The notes: generated from the sequence alone by a model not told the origin. Shown: positions 1-13,134, numbered from the stretch's first letter. The stretch: 64,000 nt of DNA from Alligator mississippiensis (GCF_030867095.1 NC_081824.1:393218829-393282828), one strand, 5' to 3'. A program made the numbers and translations.

Positions 1-2261
1 TTTCCCTGCTGCCCCAAACCCACTGCACAGGTCTGGGGCAGTGGGGAGATCATGTTACCCCTAGTCCCTCACCATCAAGGGTGGGGCAAAGGACGATGTG
101 TTTCTCTCAGTGAGGCAAATCAGCTGTAGGGCAATACATCACAGCAGAGCTGAATTGCTCAATTTGGTGATGTCTGTTTCTAGGCTTGGAGTACAGCTAT
201 AGAGCGGGAACAACTCCAAAACAGACCAAGGGACAGCAGTATGCAGTGCTGCAGAAGGTGCTAAACAAGCTCTAGAATTAACCTATGATGCATACAGAGA
301 TTTAAAAAGTGGCATTACATGGTGGTACACTTGCCATAGCAAGACAGACAACATGGTGAGGCAACTGCAAAGAAGGTGAAAGCGAAAAGGGAAAGGATGA
401 CAAAGGCCTTCATGCCAGATGAATGCATGAGAATTACATGGACCCCATGGAACAGGAGTAAGATAAAAGGGTCTGCTGCAGAAAAAAAGAGAGCCAAGGC
501 TAACTTTATGGCAGCCATGACATACTATGGATAGAAGAGGAACAGGAATAGGTTATGCTAACTGTAAACTATAAGTAAAAACACCCAATCCCAAGGACAT
601 GGAAAACCTAAACAGAATCTGAATACAGGGGCAGATCCAGGGGGCAAGTGTAGTGATGTAATTGCATCCTCCTTGATTCCTGCTCCACCCAAACTTTAAA
701 ACCTACTGTCTGGGAGGGGAAGTCATATTTCTATTCAGGCAGTGCTGAGAGAGACAATTGACTTCATGGCTTATTGTCATCTCTCTGATTTCTGTAAATT
801 TCTTTCCACTCCATGGATGTTAACAACCCTCTATCTTTTTTAATGGTCTTGATGTTCCACTATTCAAGTAATCCTTTCTTCTGTAATTTTGCTGTCTGTT
901 AACCGTTCCTGGTAATGTCTCTGTTCAATTTCACAGCCCTGCAGACTGTTTCTAGCTCTAGCTAAAAAACTTCACTCAGCTGTGGTAATATTAACTCAGG
1001 TGTAAAAATAACTGACAGAGAAGTATTGAAAGCACTGTCAGGATACTCAAGAAGGCTAGATTTTGTTTATGAATCTGAATAAGAGATGTACATTTAACAT
1101 TAATGACTACAGGACTAGCAATTGTCTCTACTTTATATCTGATAGACTTCTTAACTGCAGTCAGACAAGAAGTTACTCCCCAGCTGGCAGAAATAAAACT
1201 GAACCACTGTGGGTACCAAGAATATGAGAAGTGTGTTGTTCAAATGACTTGATAGAAGGCTGAGGACTGCATTTTATTGTATTTGTAATGTGTCAGCTTG
1301 GAAAATGCAGTTAGTTGTACAGTCTGCTCTTGAGATCTTATAGTCTAAAATGGTTTAGATAAAAGATGACCAGATAAAAAGAATGGGAAATGAACAATGT
1401 GATGCTATGTTTGCTCATGTTTAAAAGATACAACTATGTCAATGGCAACACAACCAAATAGTAAATTCCTTTCAAAATAATGGGACTTTCATTGAATGTA
1501 AATGGTCTCCAGCTATGGTTATGTTGAATCAGGCAACCCCCCCCCCCCCCCCCCACCCGCCCCTTACTGACCACTTCCCCAGTTGTTAATTCTCATACTG
1601 TTTTTCAGGGACTTCTGACCCTCCATTGCGTCTCCTTGTCTACTTTGAATCTTGCAACAGGGAAGGAAACTTTCAGTCACATGGATCCTTTTACTATTCC
1701 AATGGGTGATGGAAAGCAGAAAAATCCTCCACTTTATCAATGCAACAATTCAGCAGTTAATTGCTATTCAACAGAACACTTAATCATGAGCTTAAAAATC
1801 AAGCACATAAATTCCTTGATCAATTTGAGTCTAAAATCTTAAAACTAGAATAAACCTCTAGGGAAGGAAGAACTAATGAATATTGTGGAGGATGTGAGGA
1901 TTTCACCAGTTAGTTTAACTTATTGTTGTTAAATTGACCTAAAGAGTTTCAGAGCTGAAGTGAAGGATTAAGACAGGCGACCTCAGCAACACAGGTGATT
2001 GAAACATTGGTGTATTTGGATAAACGGCTAATTAAAGCTAGACAAAGCAATTACACACAGTTTTGAAATACTACAACATACTTACAACACTGAGAAATGT
2101 GGATATTGCTCTGGCAGGAGAGAAACTGGCCAGCAGAGTTGAGATGTTTGTTAGCTCTGAGGGGTTGATTCAGGCATGTGAGTGTTAGCCCACATTTTTA
2201 TTTCTTGTGCATTTACAAACAAGTCATAATATATATATATTTTAAAAGGCTAGCTAAAAGG
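1..2261. other. AT-rich sequence with no gene seen
   Basis: No coding frame with family resemblance. Around 600-640 there is a short GC-richer stretch containing GGGGCAGATCCAGGGGG, which resembles the start of the repeat at 35.58 kb, so a degraded repeat may begin there. A C tract lies at 1537-1554. The small frames at 315-518 and 1636-1842 have no recognisable domains. Confidence 0.5.
1537..1554. repeat. Homopolymer tract, 18 C
   Basis: Eighteen consecutive C followed by ACCCGCCCC, giving a locally C-rich strand that could form an i-motif, or a G-quadruplex on the other strand. Length is likely to be polymorphic or mis-assembled. Confidence 0.95.
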
Positions 2262-2269
2262 TTGATGAG

Positions 2270-2494
2270 CAGGGATCCTGGTTTTTCCTAATTAAAAAAA
2301 AAACCTCTCAATTTTCAGTTTAAAAGAAGTAACCCAAAATGCACATTTTTCATTTTTAAAATGAAACAAAACTACAAATATATCTATATATGAGTGGTGT
2401 TTAATTTTAAACATGGAAAATGTGGATTTTAGTTTACTATTTTAAAATTGAAAATTGAGGATTTTTTTTTTATCAGAGAAAAGCAGGATCCCTG
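2270..2494. mobile_element. Palindromic hAT-like MITE, family 1 (CAGGGATCCTGG ends), complete
   Basis: The 225-bp element begins CAGGGATCCTGG and ends in the inverted form AGGATCCCTG. The two arms mirror each other: A-run with CTCTCAATTTTCAGTTTAAAA on the left and its complement on the right, around a TATATCTATATATG centre. The flanks TTGATGAG (2262-2269) and TTGATAAG (2495-2502) match at 7 of 8 bases, as expected for an 8-bp hAT target duplication. It has no coding capacity, so it would depend on a transposase elsewhere. Other copies: 7787-7912, 13135-13607 (split), 59488-59739 and 60711-60824. Confidence 0.85.
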
Positions 2495-2502
2495 TTGATA
2501 AG

Positions 2503-5205
2503 CTGAGAGACTTTTTACAATTAAAAAAAATGCTTATCTGTAAAGGCAAATCATCTTTATTTAGAAAGGGCAAACAGTTGAGCACGCCAATAGTACATAC
2601 AATAAAATTACTATTTCATATATACATATGGCCTTTTGCTGTGTATTTGCATACCTCTCCCATTCTTAGGGATCCCACTCATGATGAGTCAGAAAATTAC
2701 CTACATTACATGTATACTTGGAGCTCTCGCTTCCATGTTGAAAATTGTTTACCGTGGAAATAAAAAATAATGAGAAGAGTTATAGAAAGAGCAGGTAAAG
2801 CCAAAAGACTTAATCCCAGAACATTTTAAGTTTCTAGTCAGGATAATTTCTTTCGGAGTCTGTCATGAATCTTTTCATGCATTGCATCTTACATCTATTT
2901 GATTTAAAGGTTGAAATATATGTAGATAATCAAATGAGATGAGAATGGAAAGACATAAAGACCTTGACAGAGCTCCCAAATGGACCTGAGAGATATTATT
3001 ATGTACTGTCATTTTCCAGGTGGTATTCTTAAGTTATTGCTATAAACCTTTGATAAGTGTAAACTGTAATTGCTAATCTTGAAACTAAGTCCATGTTGTA
3101 AAATCAATTTAAACAAAACTATGTAAATAAATATTGATGTCTCCTTGCCAAATCATGTCAAATGTTGTGTACAGTTTTGCTTGCATATTGCACTACCATT
3201 TTAAACTTATTTCTAATTTAGGTCTGGCCTCCTCCTCAAAAGTAGCAACAGGATTTTTACACTTGTCAATATGAGGTGGGGTGACCTCTGTTTTGTTTAT
3301 CAAGGGGAACAAAAAACAATCAGAATATGTTCAAATATAACCTTTATTGTTATATGTTTCTCGGCTACCCATTTGTCTATCCTATATTCAAAATGCCTTT
3401 GGTGTTTTTGGTAACACTGTAATTGATTAAGTGACTGCAGGTCATGTTGAATATTTGTCATCCCTTAAAAGGAACCTTCAAAAGTTTTCCTGATCTCCTC
3501 TTCCTGCTGGGGTAGATAAGATATGACTTTGTCAATGACAGTGATAATGATGAATATTGTTGAAATGCCTCATGGCTGTTTATCTAAGTAAACTGGTGGG
3601 GAAAAATACCTAAACTATGCTTATTTAAAAGCTTGATATATCATAGCTAATAGTAACAGATGATCCAGAGTTGCATCACTAATTGATGTTGTTTTAAGTT
3701 TATATTACCAACATGTGCTAAAACGTGAATTAAATTCCAAGCAGACAAAATGCAATTAAGCAATATCACAATTGTTTTGCTCAGTTTACCTTGAGTTTAA
3801 TGCTCAGATTGCATTGGAAGTTTGCTTTCTCATGAAAAGTCTGCTGAATATTCATCTTAAAAGCTTTTCTTCACAGCTGTTCAGGAGTCAATTCATGTTG
3901 ACAAGATATTTAGGGTAAAGTCCTGACTGTTCACTGGGTCACTTCAGTGGGGGTTTCTGGAATGGTAATCCCCCCTCCCCATTGGAGTCTTTGCCCTGGC
4001 AACAGCAGCCTGCATTGTGTAGTAGTGGCTCCATGCCACATCTGGGTACAAGGCACCAAAGCAGCAGCAGAGTCAGGGGTGGGCAATAGCAGTGCAGCAG
4101 CCAGTCTCTGAGTCTCCAGGGCAGGTAAGAGTGACGCCCTATCTCCTCCCACCAGGCAACTTTTCCCAGGCTTTTTTTAGCTATGCATTTGCTACATGGG
4201 CTATCAGAATGTTGTTCTTAATGTCTTGTTAAGGTTAATTTCAATGGGTATAGAATACCGTCAAATAATTTCTTGGGCTAGGGGTACAACACAGAAAAAG
4301 CTTCCTTTGTCAGTGAGCACAAAACCCCCAAACACACAGATTCAGGGAAGAAAAGATATTATGTTGTTAAAAATAATTATCTTGCAGGAATACAGTGATA
4401 TAGATTTATTATAGATAAGTAGACATCTTTAATATCCTTTTCTATAGACATCACAATAGGTCTTATTGAAATAAATAGTGATTAGCTCTATAACAAAAAG
4501 CCCTTAGCCCGATCATTTCTAAATTTTATATTAATTTCTATTCTTATGTTAAAAAGGAATAAAAGTAAAATGTTAATGCTAATATATTTTTTTGTTAGAA
4601 ATGTGAAAAAGAAATAGAAACTTTTTGCCCTCAAATTGTAGCTTGCTTTCTGTCTCAAAATAATTGTTCAAAAGAAAAGTGTGTGTGTTTTTCAATACTG
4701 GACCCATAGTACATTTTACAGATGAGTGAGCCACAGCCAAGACTTTCTGAAATGAAGGCTGGCAGTTTGCTATGGCTTTGAAATGTACTTTTTAGAGAAA
4801 GTAAATATTTGCAATATGTGGCTTTCATTTAGAAGAGTTTATAAAAGCCTCTTTTCACTTCAGTGTTAGCTTAAACTCAAGCAAGCTGGCCTGATTGAGA
4901 GTACAAACTGAAGGTTAAGCACTGATTTGTTCAAGCTAGTAATACAGGGGTCTCATCTTCTCTGTGCTTCTAATCTACTTACTCTATTGCTTTAGTTTTG
5001 GCTTTCACTGTGTCTGTCCACTCTTTCCAGAGCTAGGCTAATTCAAAAGCAGTTAACTGAAATGTAGGTAGCTCAAAAGTAAAAAAGATACCCAGAGTCC
5101 CAAAGCAAACGGAAGGTGTGCTCTAACAGACTGTCCAAGACATAACAAAAGCACAAAAAAAAAAAGGAGCAATAGTTTTGTGCAATACATAAACTAAATT
5201 TCCTC
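2503..5205. other. Unique AT-rich sequence, no gene seen
   Basis: No exon-like frame or known repeat recognised. A GC-richer patch at about 3930-4155, with CAGCAGCAG and CCCCTCCCC motifs, stands out from its AT-rich surroundings and may be a degraded repeat. Confidence 0.45.
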
Positions 5206-5209
5206 ATAT

Positions 5210-5710
5210 TGTTGAGCACCAGCTCAAGTCTGGGATCGTGCCCGGTATGCAAAGGCCAATAAAGATACCAGGGGTGAAAGTACAAAGAAAGTTTATTGCT
5301 AGCAATAAAAGGTGTGAGCGGAATAATTTCATGTAACAAGCACACCAGATTACTATTTCTAAGCATCTTTTATACAGGAGTTTTTGAGCCTTCATAAGCA
5401 TCCTTGTTTGCTGATCGGTTATAAAGGAGTGACGCAAGGAGTTCTTTACTGAGCATGACTCTATACCTGTGTTTTAGCCATGTATCTCATTTACATACAT
5501 GTATGTTTCATTAGCATACTTTTTCCCCACCTAGGGGCATGATTTTTAGTATTTTAATGAGCCCTATAACCCAGTACTCTGTTTCTTATTTTGTTTTCAA
5601 GCCCCCTTTATCTAAGACTGTCTCCTCCTTATCATTGCAGATGGGCATTCATCACATAACATTCTCTTCTGCTTCGTCTTTGAATAGTGGTTTCTAGGTC
5701 ACCCCTTACA
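5210..5710 (-). mobile_element. Solo LTR of an endogenous retrovirus-like element
   Basis: Read on the minus strand, this 501-bp unit starts TGTAAGGGG and ends GCTCAACA, the TG...CA ends of LTRs. It is bounded by the same four bases, ATAT, at 5206-5209 and 5711-5714, consistent with a short target duplication. It contains a TATA box (TATAAAAG, 5367-5374) and, 70 bases downstream, an AATAAA signal (5292-5297), the usual U3-R order. No gag, pol or env sequence is next to it, so it looks like a solo LTR left by recombination. The family is not identified; the AT-rich flank makes the 4-bp duplication weak on its own. Confidence 0.65.
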
Positions 5711-6057
5711 ATATCATCATAATTTTACTAGAAGGCTTTCAAAGTCTCAAAATCCATATGAAACCCAAGTTTGAAAACTATGCTCAGGCTCATGAAATTC
5801 CTTCCTATTAAAATTGAATGAGGCAGTAAATACTTATTTACTCTGTAACTGCTACTTTTCTTTTTCATTATGCATATTATGGCTGAACTTCCTGATTATC
5901 ATTAACTTAGCATATGACAAAAAATGTCTGGCTTATGTCATCTAGATTTGAAATCCTAGAAAGTCCTTTTTTTTTTTTTATTTCTCCAAGCTCTGCTACT
6001 TTAATCAATATTAGTTTTGATTTAAAAGACAAAGATATGATACATTTGGGAACCAAT

Positions 6058-6652
6058 GGGTGTGTCTACATGAGATGCTTACCTGCACAGTAGCATAGAT
6101 TACTGTGTAATAAGCATGAAAATGCAAGTAGGAAATTTACTCGTGAGTAGTAATGAACATGTGGATGCTGACTAGGTGCAAATTTGCTTCCGGTTGGCAT
6201 CTACACGTGCATTATGAGCATCCCCACTACTAGGGGGCCAGCCTGAGGCTAGCCCCAGGGTTCTGGGGCTGGGAGCCTCTCTTGTCCCAGGGCTGGGCTG
6301 GTTCTCTGGCAGCCGCAGCCCTGGGCCCTTTAAAAGCCTGCAGGCACTCAGAGCTACTGTGTCCCCCTGCACATGCCATAGGGCAGCTGCAGCAGCCTGT
6401 CTGCACCATGGTGCCATACAGATGCCAGGCCCATGTTGTCCAGGCTTTCAGGCTGCTCCAGGCTCCTGCCAGGCCTGTCAGCATCCAGACCCAGCTGCAG
6501 GAAACTCCTGGACACCAGAGTTAGTTCCAGCTGTCTGCAGCCCATCCCAGCTGCCTGCTTGGAGCCTGAAGGTGCCGTGGGGCATTGCCTCATTGCGTGG
6601 CTATTAGTTCTGTGCCATGCCCCTGTGCAGGGCACTGAAGGCAGCTGCCCTT
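6058..6652. mobile_element. MITE-like start (GGGTGTGTCTACATG) running into GC-rich repeat
   Basis: It begins with GGGTGTGTCTACATGAG, the terminal motif shared with elements at 50.27, 52.49 and 63.55 kb. A second such motif (GGCATCTACACGTGCATTA) is at about 6198. From 6235 to 6640 the sequence is rich in CAGCTGC and CCTGC motifs with several overlapping open frames on both strands, none with a recognisable domain. The right boundary is unclear. Confidence 0.4.
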
Positions 6653-7447
6653 TAAGGGTGTGTGAAGTGGACCCTATTCACTTTGGATTTGGCCTAAATC
6701 AGGGGTAGTGATTTAATTAGTTGATTTGAATCACTGTCCCTGATTCAATTTGGCCGAATCTGAATCTAAAGGTTCGGTGCTGATACAGAGATCAGTGATT
6801 CGGATAGACACAGCTTTAAAAGGTTTTTCTACATACCTCAAGGTACCAGCATGGCTCATGAACACTGCAATGCTAGGGGGGATGGAGCATCCCACAGGAG
6901 CAGGGGGGATGGGAATCCCCCACATGCTCGGCAGCAAACCTGGAAGTGGACCAGAAGTAATTCTGGTCCGCTTCTGGGTCTGCTGGGTGCCCTCCCCATA
7001 CCCTCCCCCAGCTCAGTGATCAGTCACAGAGGGACCCTGGGTGCCCCCCCAGACACAGGAGGCACCAGTTGCTGAGTCAGGGGGTGTGGGGTGGGTCCCC
7101 TGCACACTCCCCAGTGGACCCAGAAGTAGACCGGAATTCCTTCTGGTCCGCTTTCAGGTCTGCTGTTGAGTACACTGGGGATCCCCCAGTACTCCTGTGG
7201 GACGCTTCATGCACTCCACCATCACAGCATTTACAAGCTGCCTGGTACCTTGTGGTATGTAGAAAAAACATTTAAAGCTGTGTCTATGTCCAATACGCCA
7301 AATCTTTCTGAATCTCTCCGTATTGATTCGGAGGGTTCTGATTTGATTTGGAGAGATTAAAGGGTCCTCTGATGTTGATTCAGATTCAGAGATTTGGCCA
7401 CCGAATCTCAACCAAATCAATTCAGGAACTGAAGCTTTACACAGCTG
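6653..7447. mobile_element. Foldback DNA transposon, family 2 (AAATCAAATC arms)
   Basis: The left end TAAGGGTGTGTGAAG and the right end GAAGCTTTACACAGCTG are inverted relatives. Both arms carry runs of GATTTG/CAAATC-type sequence and the motif AGACACAGCTTTAAA (left) mirrored as TTTAAAGCTGTGTCTA (right). Inside each arm is a small hairpin built on CCAGAAGTGGACCAGAAG and its complement (about 6941-6980 and 7122-7160). Copies are at 40407-42423 and 61576-62201. It is non-coding; overlapping frames are arm artefacts. Confidence 0.65.
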
Positions 7448-7786
7448 TACTGTCCATGCCCAGAAGTGTAGAGACAACTGCTTGGAGGCCTGGAGAGCTG
7501 GCGTGGGAGCCCTGATGGCCTCATTGCCAATGCTACACCCTACCTTCTCGGACCGCAACTGGTCATAGGTGACCTTGTGGCATTATGGAGAAAGGTGGAG
7601 GTGCATTGGCAGTTCATATGGGATGTGTGCTCCAATGCTCATGTCTGAGGGGCTGTCAGGCCAGATGTGGCATGACCAGTCAATGTGGCAAAGCCTTGTG
7701 GGCACAGTGGGTTTCCATCTCTGACCATAACCATTGGTTGGAGAGTGTCCACCAGACCATGCCCTTTATTTGGCAGCTGACAGGCA
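7448..7786. other. No gene seen
   Basis: Moderately GC-rich spacer between two transposon copies. It contains one frame of 119 codons (from 7585) that runs into the neighbouring MITE and has no domain resemblance. Confidence 0.4.
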
Positions 7787-7912
7787 TCTATCTATATATC
7801 TATCTATTAGTGGTGTGTCATTTAAATCATGGGAAAATGTGGATATGTGGTTACTTGTTTTTAACCAAAAATTGGGATTTTTTTTTTAAATCAGAGAAAA
7901 CCAGGATCCTTG
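7787..7912. mobile_element. Family 1 hAT-like MITE, right arm only
   Basis: It starts at an ATCTATCTATATATC tract that corresponds to the centre of the palindrome in complete copies. It continues through TTAGTGGTGTGTCATTTAAATCAT and ends AACCAGGATCCTTG, the right terminus with one change. The left arm is missing. Confidence 0.7.
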
Positions 7913-10900
7913 CTTATAATTGGGGTCATCTTCTGTTCAAGTAAATATGATATAATGTACAGACAGGAATTTCTTTGGATAAACAACCACTAGAAGTATT
8001 TGTTTGGGCATCCAAAATCAAGTCTGTATGCATTCTTCCTATGTGTGGAAGTTTTTCCTCAAATGGAACACTCTTAATGGAACTTTTAGAGGGTGCAGAA
8101 ACATCTACACACACCTGGAGAGCTTCCAGTATGCAAACATGTTCATGTTTACTTAATGCTTTTTCCCTTCTTATTGGACACAATAAATCTTTCAAGCAAG
8201 ACTAGATCTTGACGATAACTTAAGGAGACTATGCCAGCTACAGCTGTTAGTTCTGTTTGCACTTATCATTGCAATATATTAGAAATGTGCCAACTCTGGT
8301 CTCAGTATATCAATCAGTTTATCATATGTATAAAAAAAAAAAATAAACTAAATCCAAGAAAGTGGTTCCTAGGAAAAATCAAAGAACATCTGTGTTAGAT
8401 GAGGTAAAACAGAGAAAACAGAACACACAAGGAAACGAGTAACAATGCTGCCATTTAAATATGGATAATAGGGCGTGAAAGGTGTATCAGTCTTGTTTTG
8501 TCTTACTGGAGAGTGATGCATGACACCCTTCAGTCTTGCACAGAATGACCTTTTAAGGCCTTGTATGCAGTACACACAACTAGAGCATTTCCTGCCTCAA
8601 AATGTCACATTACACATCTTACACAGAGATATAATTAAAGTGTTCCACATGTGGTTGAGATTTAATATCCCTGACCAGTTGCTCTATTATATTGTCACAT
8701 TTTAAAATTAGGGGATAGGGGAAATCACACAATAAAAGCAATCATGGTTTCTTCTGCAGTTCAATGCAAAGTGTCAGTGTTTGCTACTAAGCAATGTTGT
8801 AAAGATGGAGACAAATGGTACCTTCAATAAAATCTATGGAAGATATTTCAACAGGACAAACTTGTGAGGTTTATCCTTCCTGTAGAACTAAAAGTACATT
8901 GTGCCTCAACAACTAATGCATTAATCCTGATTCATGCAGACCTTTTTAAATGGCATATCAAGGATTCTCCAGCAGAGCTATGTGGAAACAGCAATCCTAG
9001 TTCATGAAGAATTTTGAGGTTTCAGAATGTGTTTTCATTCTACTGGAAGTCCTAGCTTCATGTGGTTCACCTGGTGGTCTGGGACCTAGAAAGCTCTTAG
9101 ACTTGAGACAAAGCTCATAGACTTGAAGAACTGGGACCTTGGGATGAAGGGAAACTGGAAGTTTTGGCTTCCTGGTCACCTGCCAAACATTCTGCCAAAG
9201 TTCCAGAATGGTTATTGGCCAGGAAGCTAGGTAAATGTCCAAAGTTTTTAAAACCTGAATAGCAGAAAGGGCTTCACCAGGAAGCTCCTTGTCTTACAAA
9301 GGAACTTAATGCAAATTGGTCCTGGGGAACTTTTTTTTGTGGCAAATCCCTAATTTCTGGTGTAAATGTACTGCTTTTATAGTATTCCTTTTATTGTTTT
9401 CTCTGTGTGTGTGTGTGTTTTACCAGTTATTTTACACTGTTAAATATGAGTATGCTCATATCTCAGTATGTGCCATCAGGTTGGATTAATTCATTTTCAC
9501 ATGGGTTTATTCCTGGTTGGACCTTATAAGTCTTGCTCCTTCCTTTAGTTATTTTCCTTATTCCTATCATCTCCATACAGCCAAAAGCCTGGATCAGCTC
9601 TTTTTAGGGGCTCAGGGCCAGTAGAACTGTGGTCGTGTGGAAGATATGGAATACCCCCTGCACTGTCGAAAGGAGATTTTTCTATAAGGGATTGCCGGAA
9701 TGTGCAGGCCCTCATTGGTTTTATCCTGTCTAAGCTTCTCAAGCAGACTTTTGGAGACAGTTTTTAATCAGAGACAGATATCAGAGGAAAATCTTTTCCA
9801 GACACTTAAAGGGAAAGAAACTCACTTACTGAGTCCTGCACTAAGGTCCATAACCTCATCTAAAAAATATTTAAAAAAAGTCAACTTTGACTGTAATTTC
9901 AGCAGCATTATTCTGAAATGAATAGCATTTCTTTCAGTGGTTGTACTGTAGCATCTCCTTACAGTAAAGACACGTCAGGTTAACATTTCCATTTAGAGCT
10001 CAATCTTCTTACTCTTACATGACCTTAATCTACAATATTTCCAAATTTTTAACATTGCTACTGCTATCTACCAAATCTGATTTGCTTTTCTTTCTCATTT
10101 CTACTTTTTTTACTTTTTGCCTACATCAGCATTATTTCTATCTTTACCCTTTCCATGATAGCCCTTATTTTTCCTGTGATAATGAAACCTGACATCCATT
10201 CATGATTATGTTACAAACCAAGCGTATTTGCACTTCTATATATAAGTTCCTGCCCCACAACCACCCCCATCTTTGAACAATAATATACTGCAGAAAGATA
10301 ACTAGTTTTTTCACTGAAAGGTCCTTCGGGTTAACTGCAAGCTGCTATCTCAGAATGTTACACTCTTGTTTTCATATTCTTTATAGGGTATAACAATCCT
10401 ATATTTTTTTAATGGTTATAAATCATGTTTGATGCATTTACCCTTGCTGTGTATCTTCTTGGATGGTCTTTATTATAAAAGTTACTTACAACAAATAGGA
10501 TTTAAATTGAATGTCATCTCTTGTTAAGATGAATGACTGTTTGTTTTTAGGTTTTAACTAATGAAGTATTTGTTTTCCAAACCAACAGGATAATTCACAC
10601 ATGAGAAGCACATATGCAAATTAATAGACATATTTTACCATTAAATATATTGGTATCCTGTGTTAAGTTAATGCTTTGGAATAAAGACAACACTGTTCTT
10701 ATTTACATGGATATGATACTATTGAAGTCAATGGCATTCACTAGTTAAATGAAAGCAGAATTTGGCTTATATACCATGAACAATAATATAGCTATGATAC
10801 TTGGCATTAAAATTTTCCAGCAAAAAAATTCACCCCATTGTAGAAGGCGCGTAAACCATGAAAATTCCTCTTGAAAATTGATTTCTTTTTAACCATCTTC

Positions 10901-11080
10901 TAACCAAGCCCAAAGAAAACAAAATAAATGAAACAGTAGGTCTTTATGTTTTCATGTCTTTTTAGAGATCCTGGTCTGAACCTCACTCTCCATTAAGTGG
11001 TAGCCATGTAAGCTGAATTTTTTGCTACCTAGATGAGATTAGCTATAACTTCCACTTACACAGCACTTTGGGTCACTCAG
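7913..11080. other. AT-rich unique sequence, no gene seen
   Basis: No supported exon. A frame at 9545-9742 (minus) looks superficially protein-like but matches no family I recognise. At 9000-9290, motifs such as GAAGTCCTAGCTTC and GAAGTTTTGGCTTCC suggest a degraded repeat. A short GT repeat lies at about 9405-9418. Confidence 0.45.
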
Positions 11081-11081
11081 T

Positions 11082-11300
11082 GGCCACATCCAGATGAGTG
11101 AACACATGCCTGTTATGGCTTCTCAAAGTAGTTTGAGACTCTGCAAGACACATGCTGGGAATGAAAAAAGGTTCCCCGTACTGCATATTTGCAGCACAGA
11201 CTCTGATTTTGATACCAGGAAATCCCAGTATGAAAAAAAAAACAAACACACACTGAAAAAAGGTTGACCATGCCCTGAAGCAACAGAGCGATGTTTTAGC
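11082..11300. mobile_element. Partial MITE, family 4 (related to 14.2 and 22.4 kb copies)
   Basis: It begins TGGCCACATCCAGATGAGTG, similar to the start of the 22.38-kb copy. It contains an imperfect 24-bp palindromic core (11210-11233) flanked by a T-rich left side and A-rich right side, the same arrangement as the perfect palindrome at 14.33 kb. Confidence 0.45.
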
Positions 11301-12283
11301 ACCTGGCCAGAACATCTCAATTCCTGCCCTGTGCCCCTGCTGCCCCAGCACACTGCCTCTGTGTGGTGAAGCAATAGGAGTGGGGCAAGTCTCTGTCCCC
11401 AAGTTTTGTCCCCAGAACATAGGGATGTGGGGGTGGGGGCGACTATGGGAGGGGTGGGTTCCCCCTCTCCACAAAGTGCACTGCCTCCCTTGCAGCAGCA
11501 GAAGCAGCAGCAGTCACTATAAGGGCCTCATGCCCACTCCTGGCAGAGACCCCTGGCAGCGTGATGCCACCTCAGACCTGGTGGTTGGACATGGCACATG
11601 GACATATCATCTCACTGGCATACGCCTTTGAGCAGAACTGGGCCAGGTCTTGCTGTCACCCATGGCTCCCAGCACCAAACATATAAGTGGTGCACTCTCA
11701 GGCCGGGCTGGATTCTGTGTCCATGTAGCCAGGCTGACCTGATGGTGCATGGGGCACATGGAGGCAGGACCCAGCCCCGCCTGAGGGGACATGGCTGGCA
11801 TGTGTTGCCGGGAGCCGTGGGTGAAAGCAAGACCTAGCCTTCTTCTGTTTGAGGGTGCACACCAGCGGGATGACAGCACCCTGCGCCATGTCCAGTGAGG
11901 CATTGCTGTGCTGCCAGGGGTCTCTGCCAGGAGTGGCCAAGAGCACCCCAAGAGCTGCTGCTGCTACTGGGGTGGCGGGGGCTATAAGCCTTTCTGGGTT
12001 GTGCGTGGGGGGCACATCTCTGCCACAGTCCCCCCATTCCCACATAGTCCCTGCCACAATGCACCCACAAACCCCACACCCTGAAACACATACACCACCT
12101 CCACAAACTCCCCATACACACCCATATACATACTCACAAGCCCCACACACCCAAACTCCTGCACAAGCCCCATAACACCCCAACAAACCTCACCCCCACA
12201 AACTCTACACCCCCACATATACCCCTTCTTCCCCAAACCCTACATCCCTCCTACAGATCTCAAACCCTGCATGCCCAGCTGCT

Positions 12284-12316
12284 GGATGGGATGGGATGGG
12301 ATGGGATGGGATGGGG
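12284..12316 (+). repeat. (ATGGG)n microsatellite
   Basis: About six tandem copies of the pentamer ATGGG, ending in GGCC. It creates chance frames encoding GWDGM-type peptides on the plus strand. Confidence 0.95.
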
Positions 12317-12411
12317 CCTCCTGTCAGGAACCACAGCTGCAATGGCAACTGCCACACTGCAGCCCTGTCTTGTGCTCACACCAGTGCTGGGACATGCAGC
12401 CCCAGCTGTGT

Positions 12412-12426
12412 GGGGGGGGGGGGGGG
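12412..12426. repeat. Homopolymer tract, 15 G
   Basis: Fifteen G in a row after GCTGTGT. Same length as tracts at 29830, 30440 and 44865. Confidence 0.95.
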
Positions 12427-13134
12427 AAGAGCTCCTGGTCCCAGGAACCACTTGGGTGTGTGATGGGCTGGGGGGAGGGGTGGAGGTGGCAGCAGGGGTG
12501 TGTGTGAGAACAGACACAGAGAGATAGAGGCTAGGGATAGGGGAAGTGCTCCAAGTAGGAGAGGATGCCAGAGCTGGGCTTAGAGTCCCACTGCTCCCCT
12601 AGAGCAGCCTGTGCAGGGAGAGGCCAGCTTGGGAGGGGCTTGCCCAACCAAGTCCCTGAGCCCCAATCAAGGTTTCCCAGGAACAGCATGGGGATTGCTG
12701 GACCCTGGGTACAGGTGTAGGCAGCAGAACAGAAAGGGCTGGCACTGCTCAGAGCCACAAAGCAGCATGTGGGACAGCTGCAGCTGAACTTGTGTCCTGG
12801 TGCTGGGATGGAGCTGCTGCCAGGAGGGAGCTAGTGGGGGGCAGGCAAGGGCTGTGGGTCAGGAATGAGGGCCACTGACAGGGCTGTGGGTTGGGAGTAA
12901 GGGGCAAGAGTCTAGTCAGGGAGAGGGCACTGGTATATCAGTGCTGCTCAGCACCCCACATCCTGGTGAGCAAAGGGGGAAGGGCAGCTCTGATTTTTCT
13001 AGGATGAAAAAACAAAAGCAAGAGTCAAAGTGTATAGATATTTAGAATTCATTTAATTATGAAGACAGAGGCACTTATAGATTTTCAAATTGCTTTATAA
13101 TTGTAAATATATCAATAAAATATTGTCTAACTGA

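Larger units (their letters stand above)
11301..13132. other. GC-rich, low-complexity-rich spacer, no gene seen
   Basis: Overlapping frames exist on both strands but all come from biased composition. About 11980-12260 is a C/A-rich strand with repeated CCCCACA and CACACCC motifs. 12284-12316 is a GGGAT pentamer array and 12412-12426 is a G15 tract. No known domain is visible. Confidence 0.5.

Noticed and set aside
315-518. 67-codon minus frame with hydrophobic stretch resembling a signal peptide
   Set aside because: No family resemblance, no neighbouring exons; likely chance.
9545-9742. 65-codon minus-strand frame with a protein-like look (PYLPHDHSSTGPEPL)
   Set aside because: No known domain, no splice context, and too short to stand out from chance; kept as unexplained spacer.
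11698-12186. 162-codon minus frame with CGVCG-type runs
   Set aside because: Produced by the CCCCACA low-complexity stretch read in complement.
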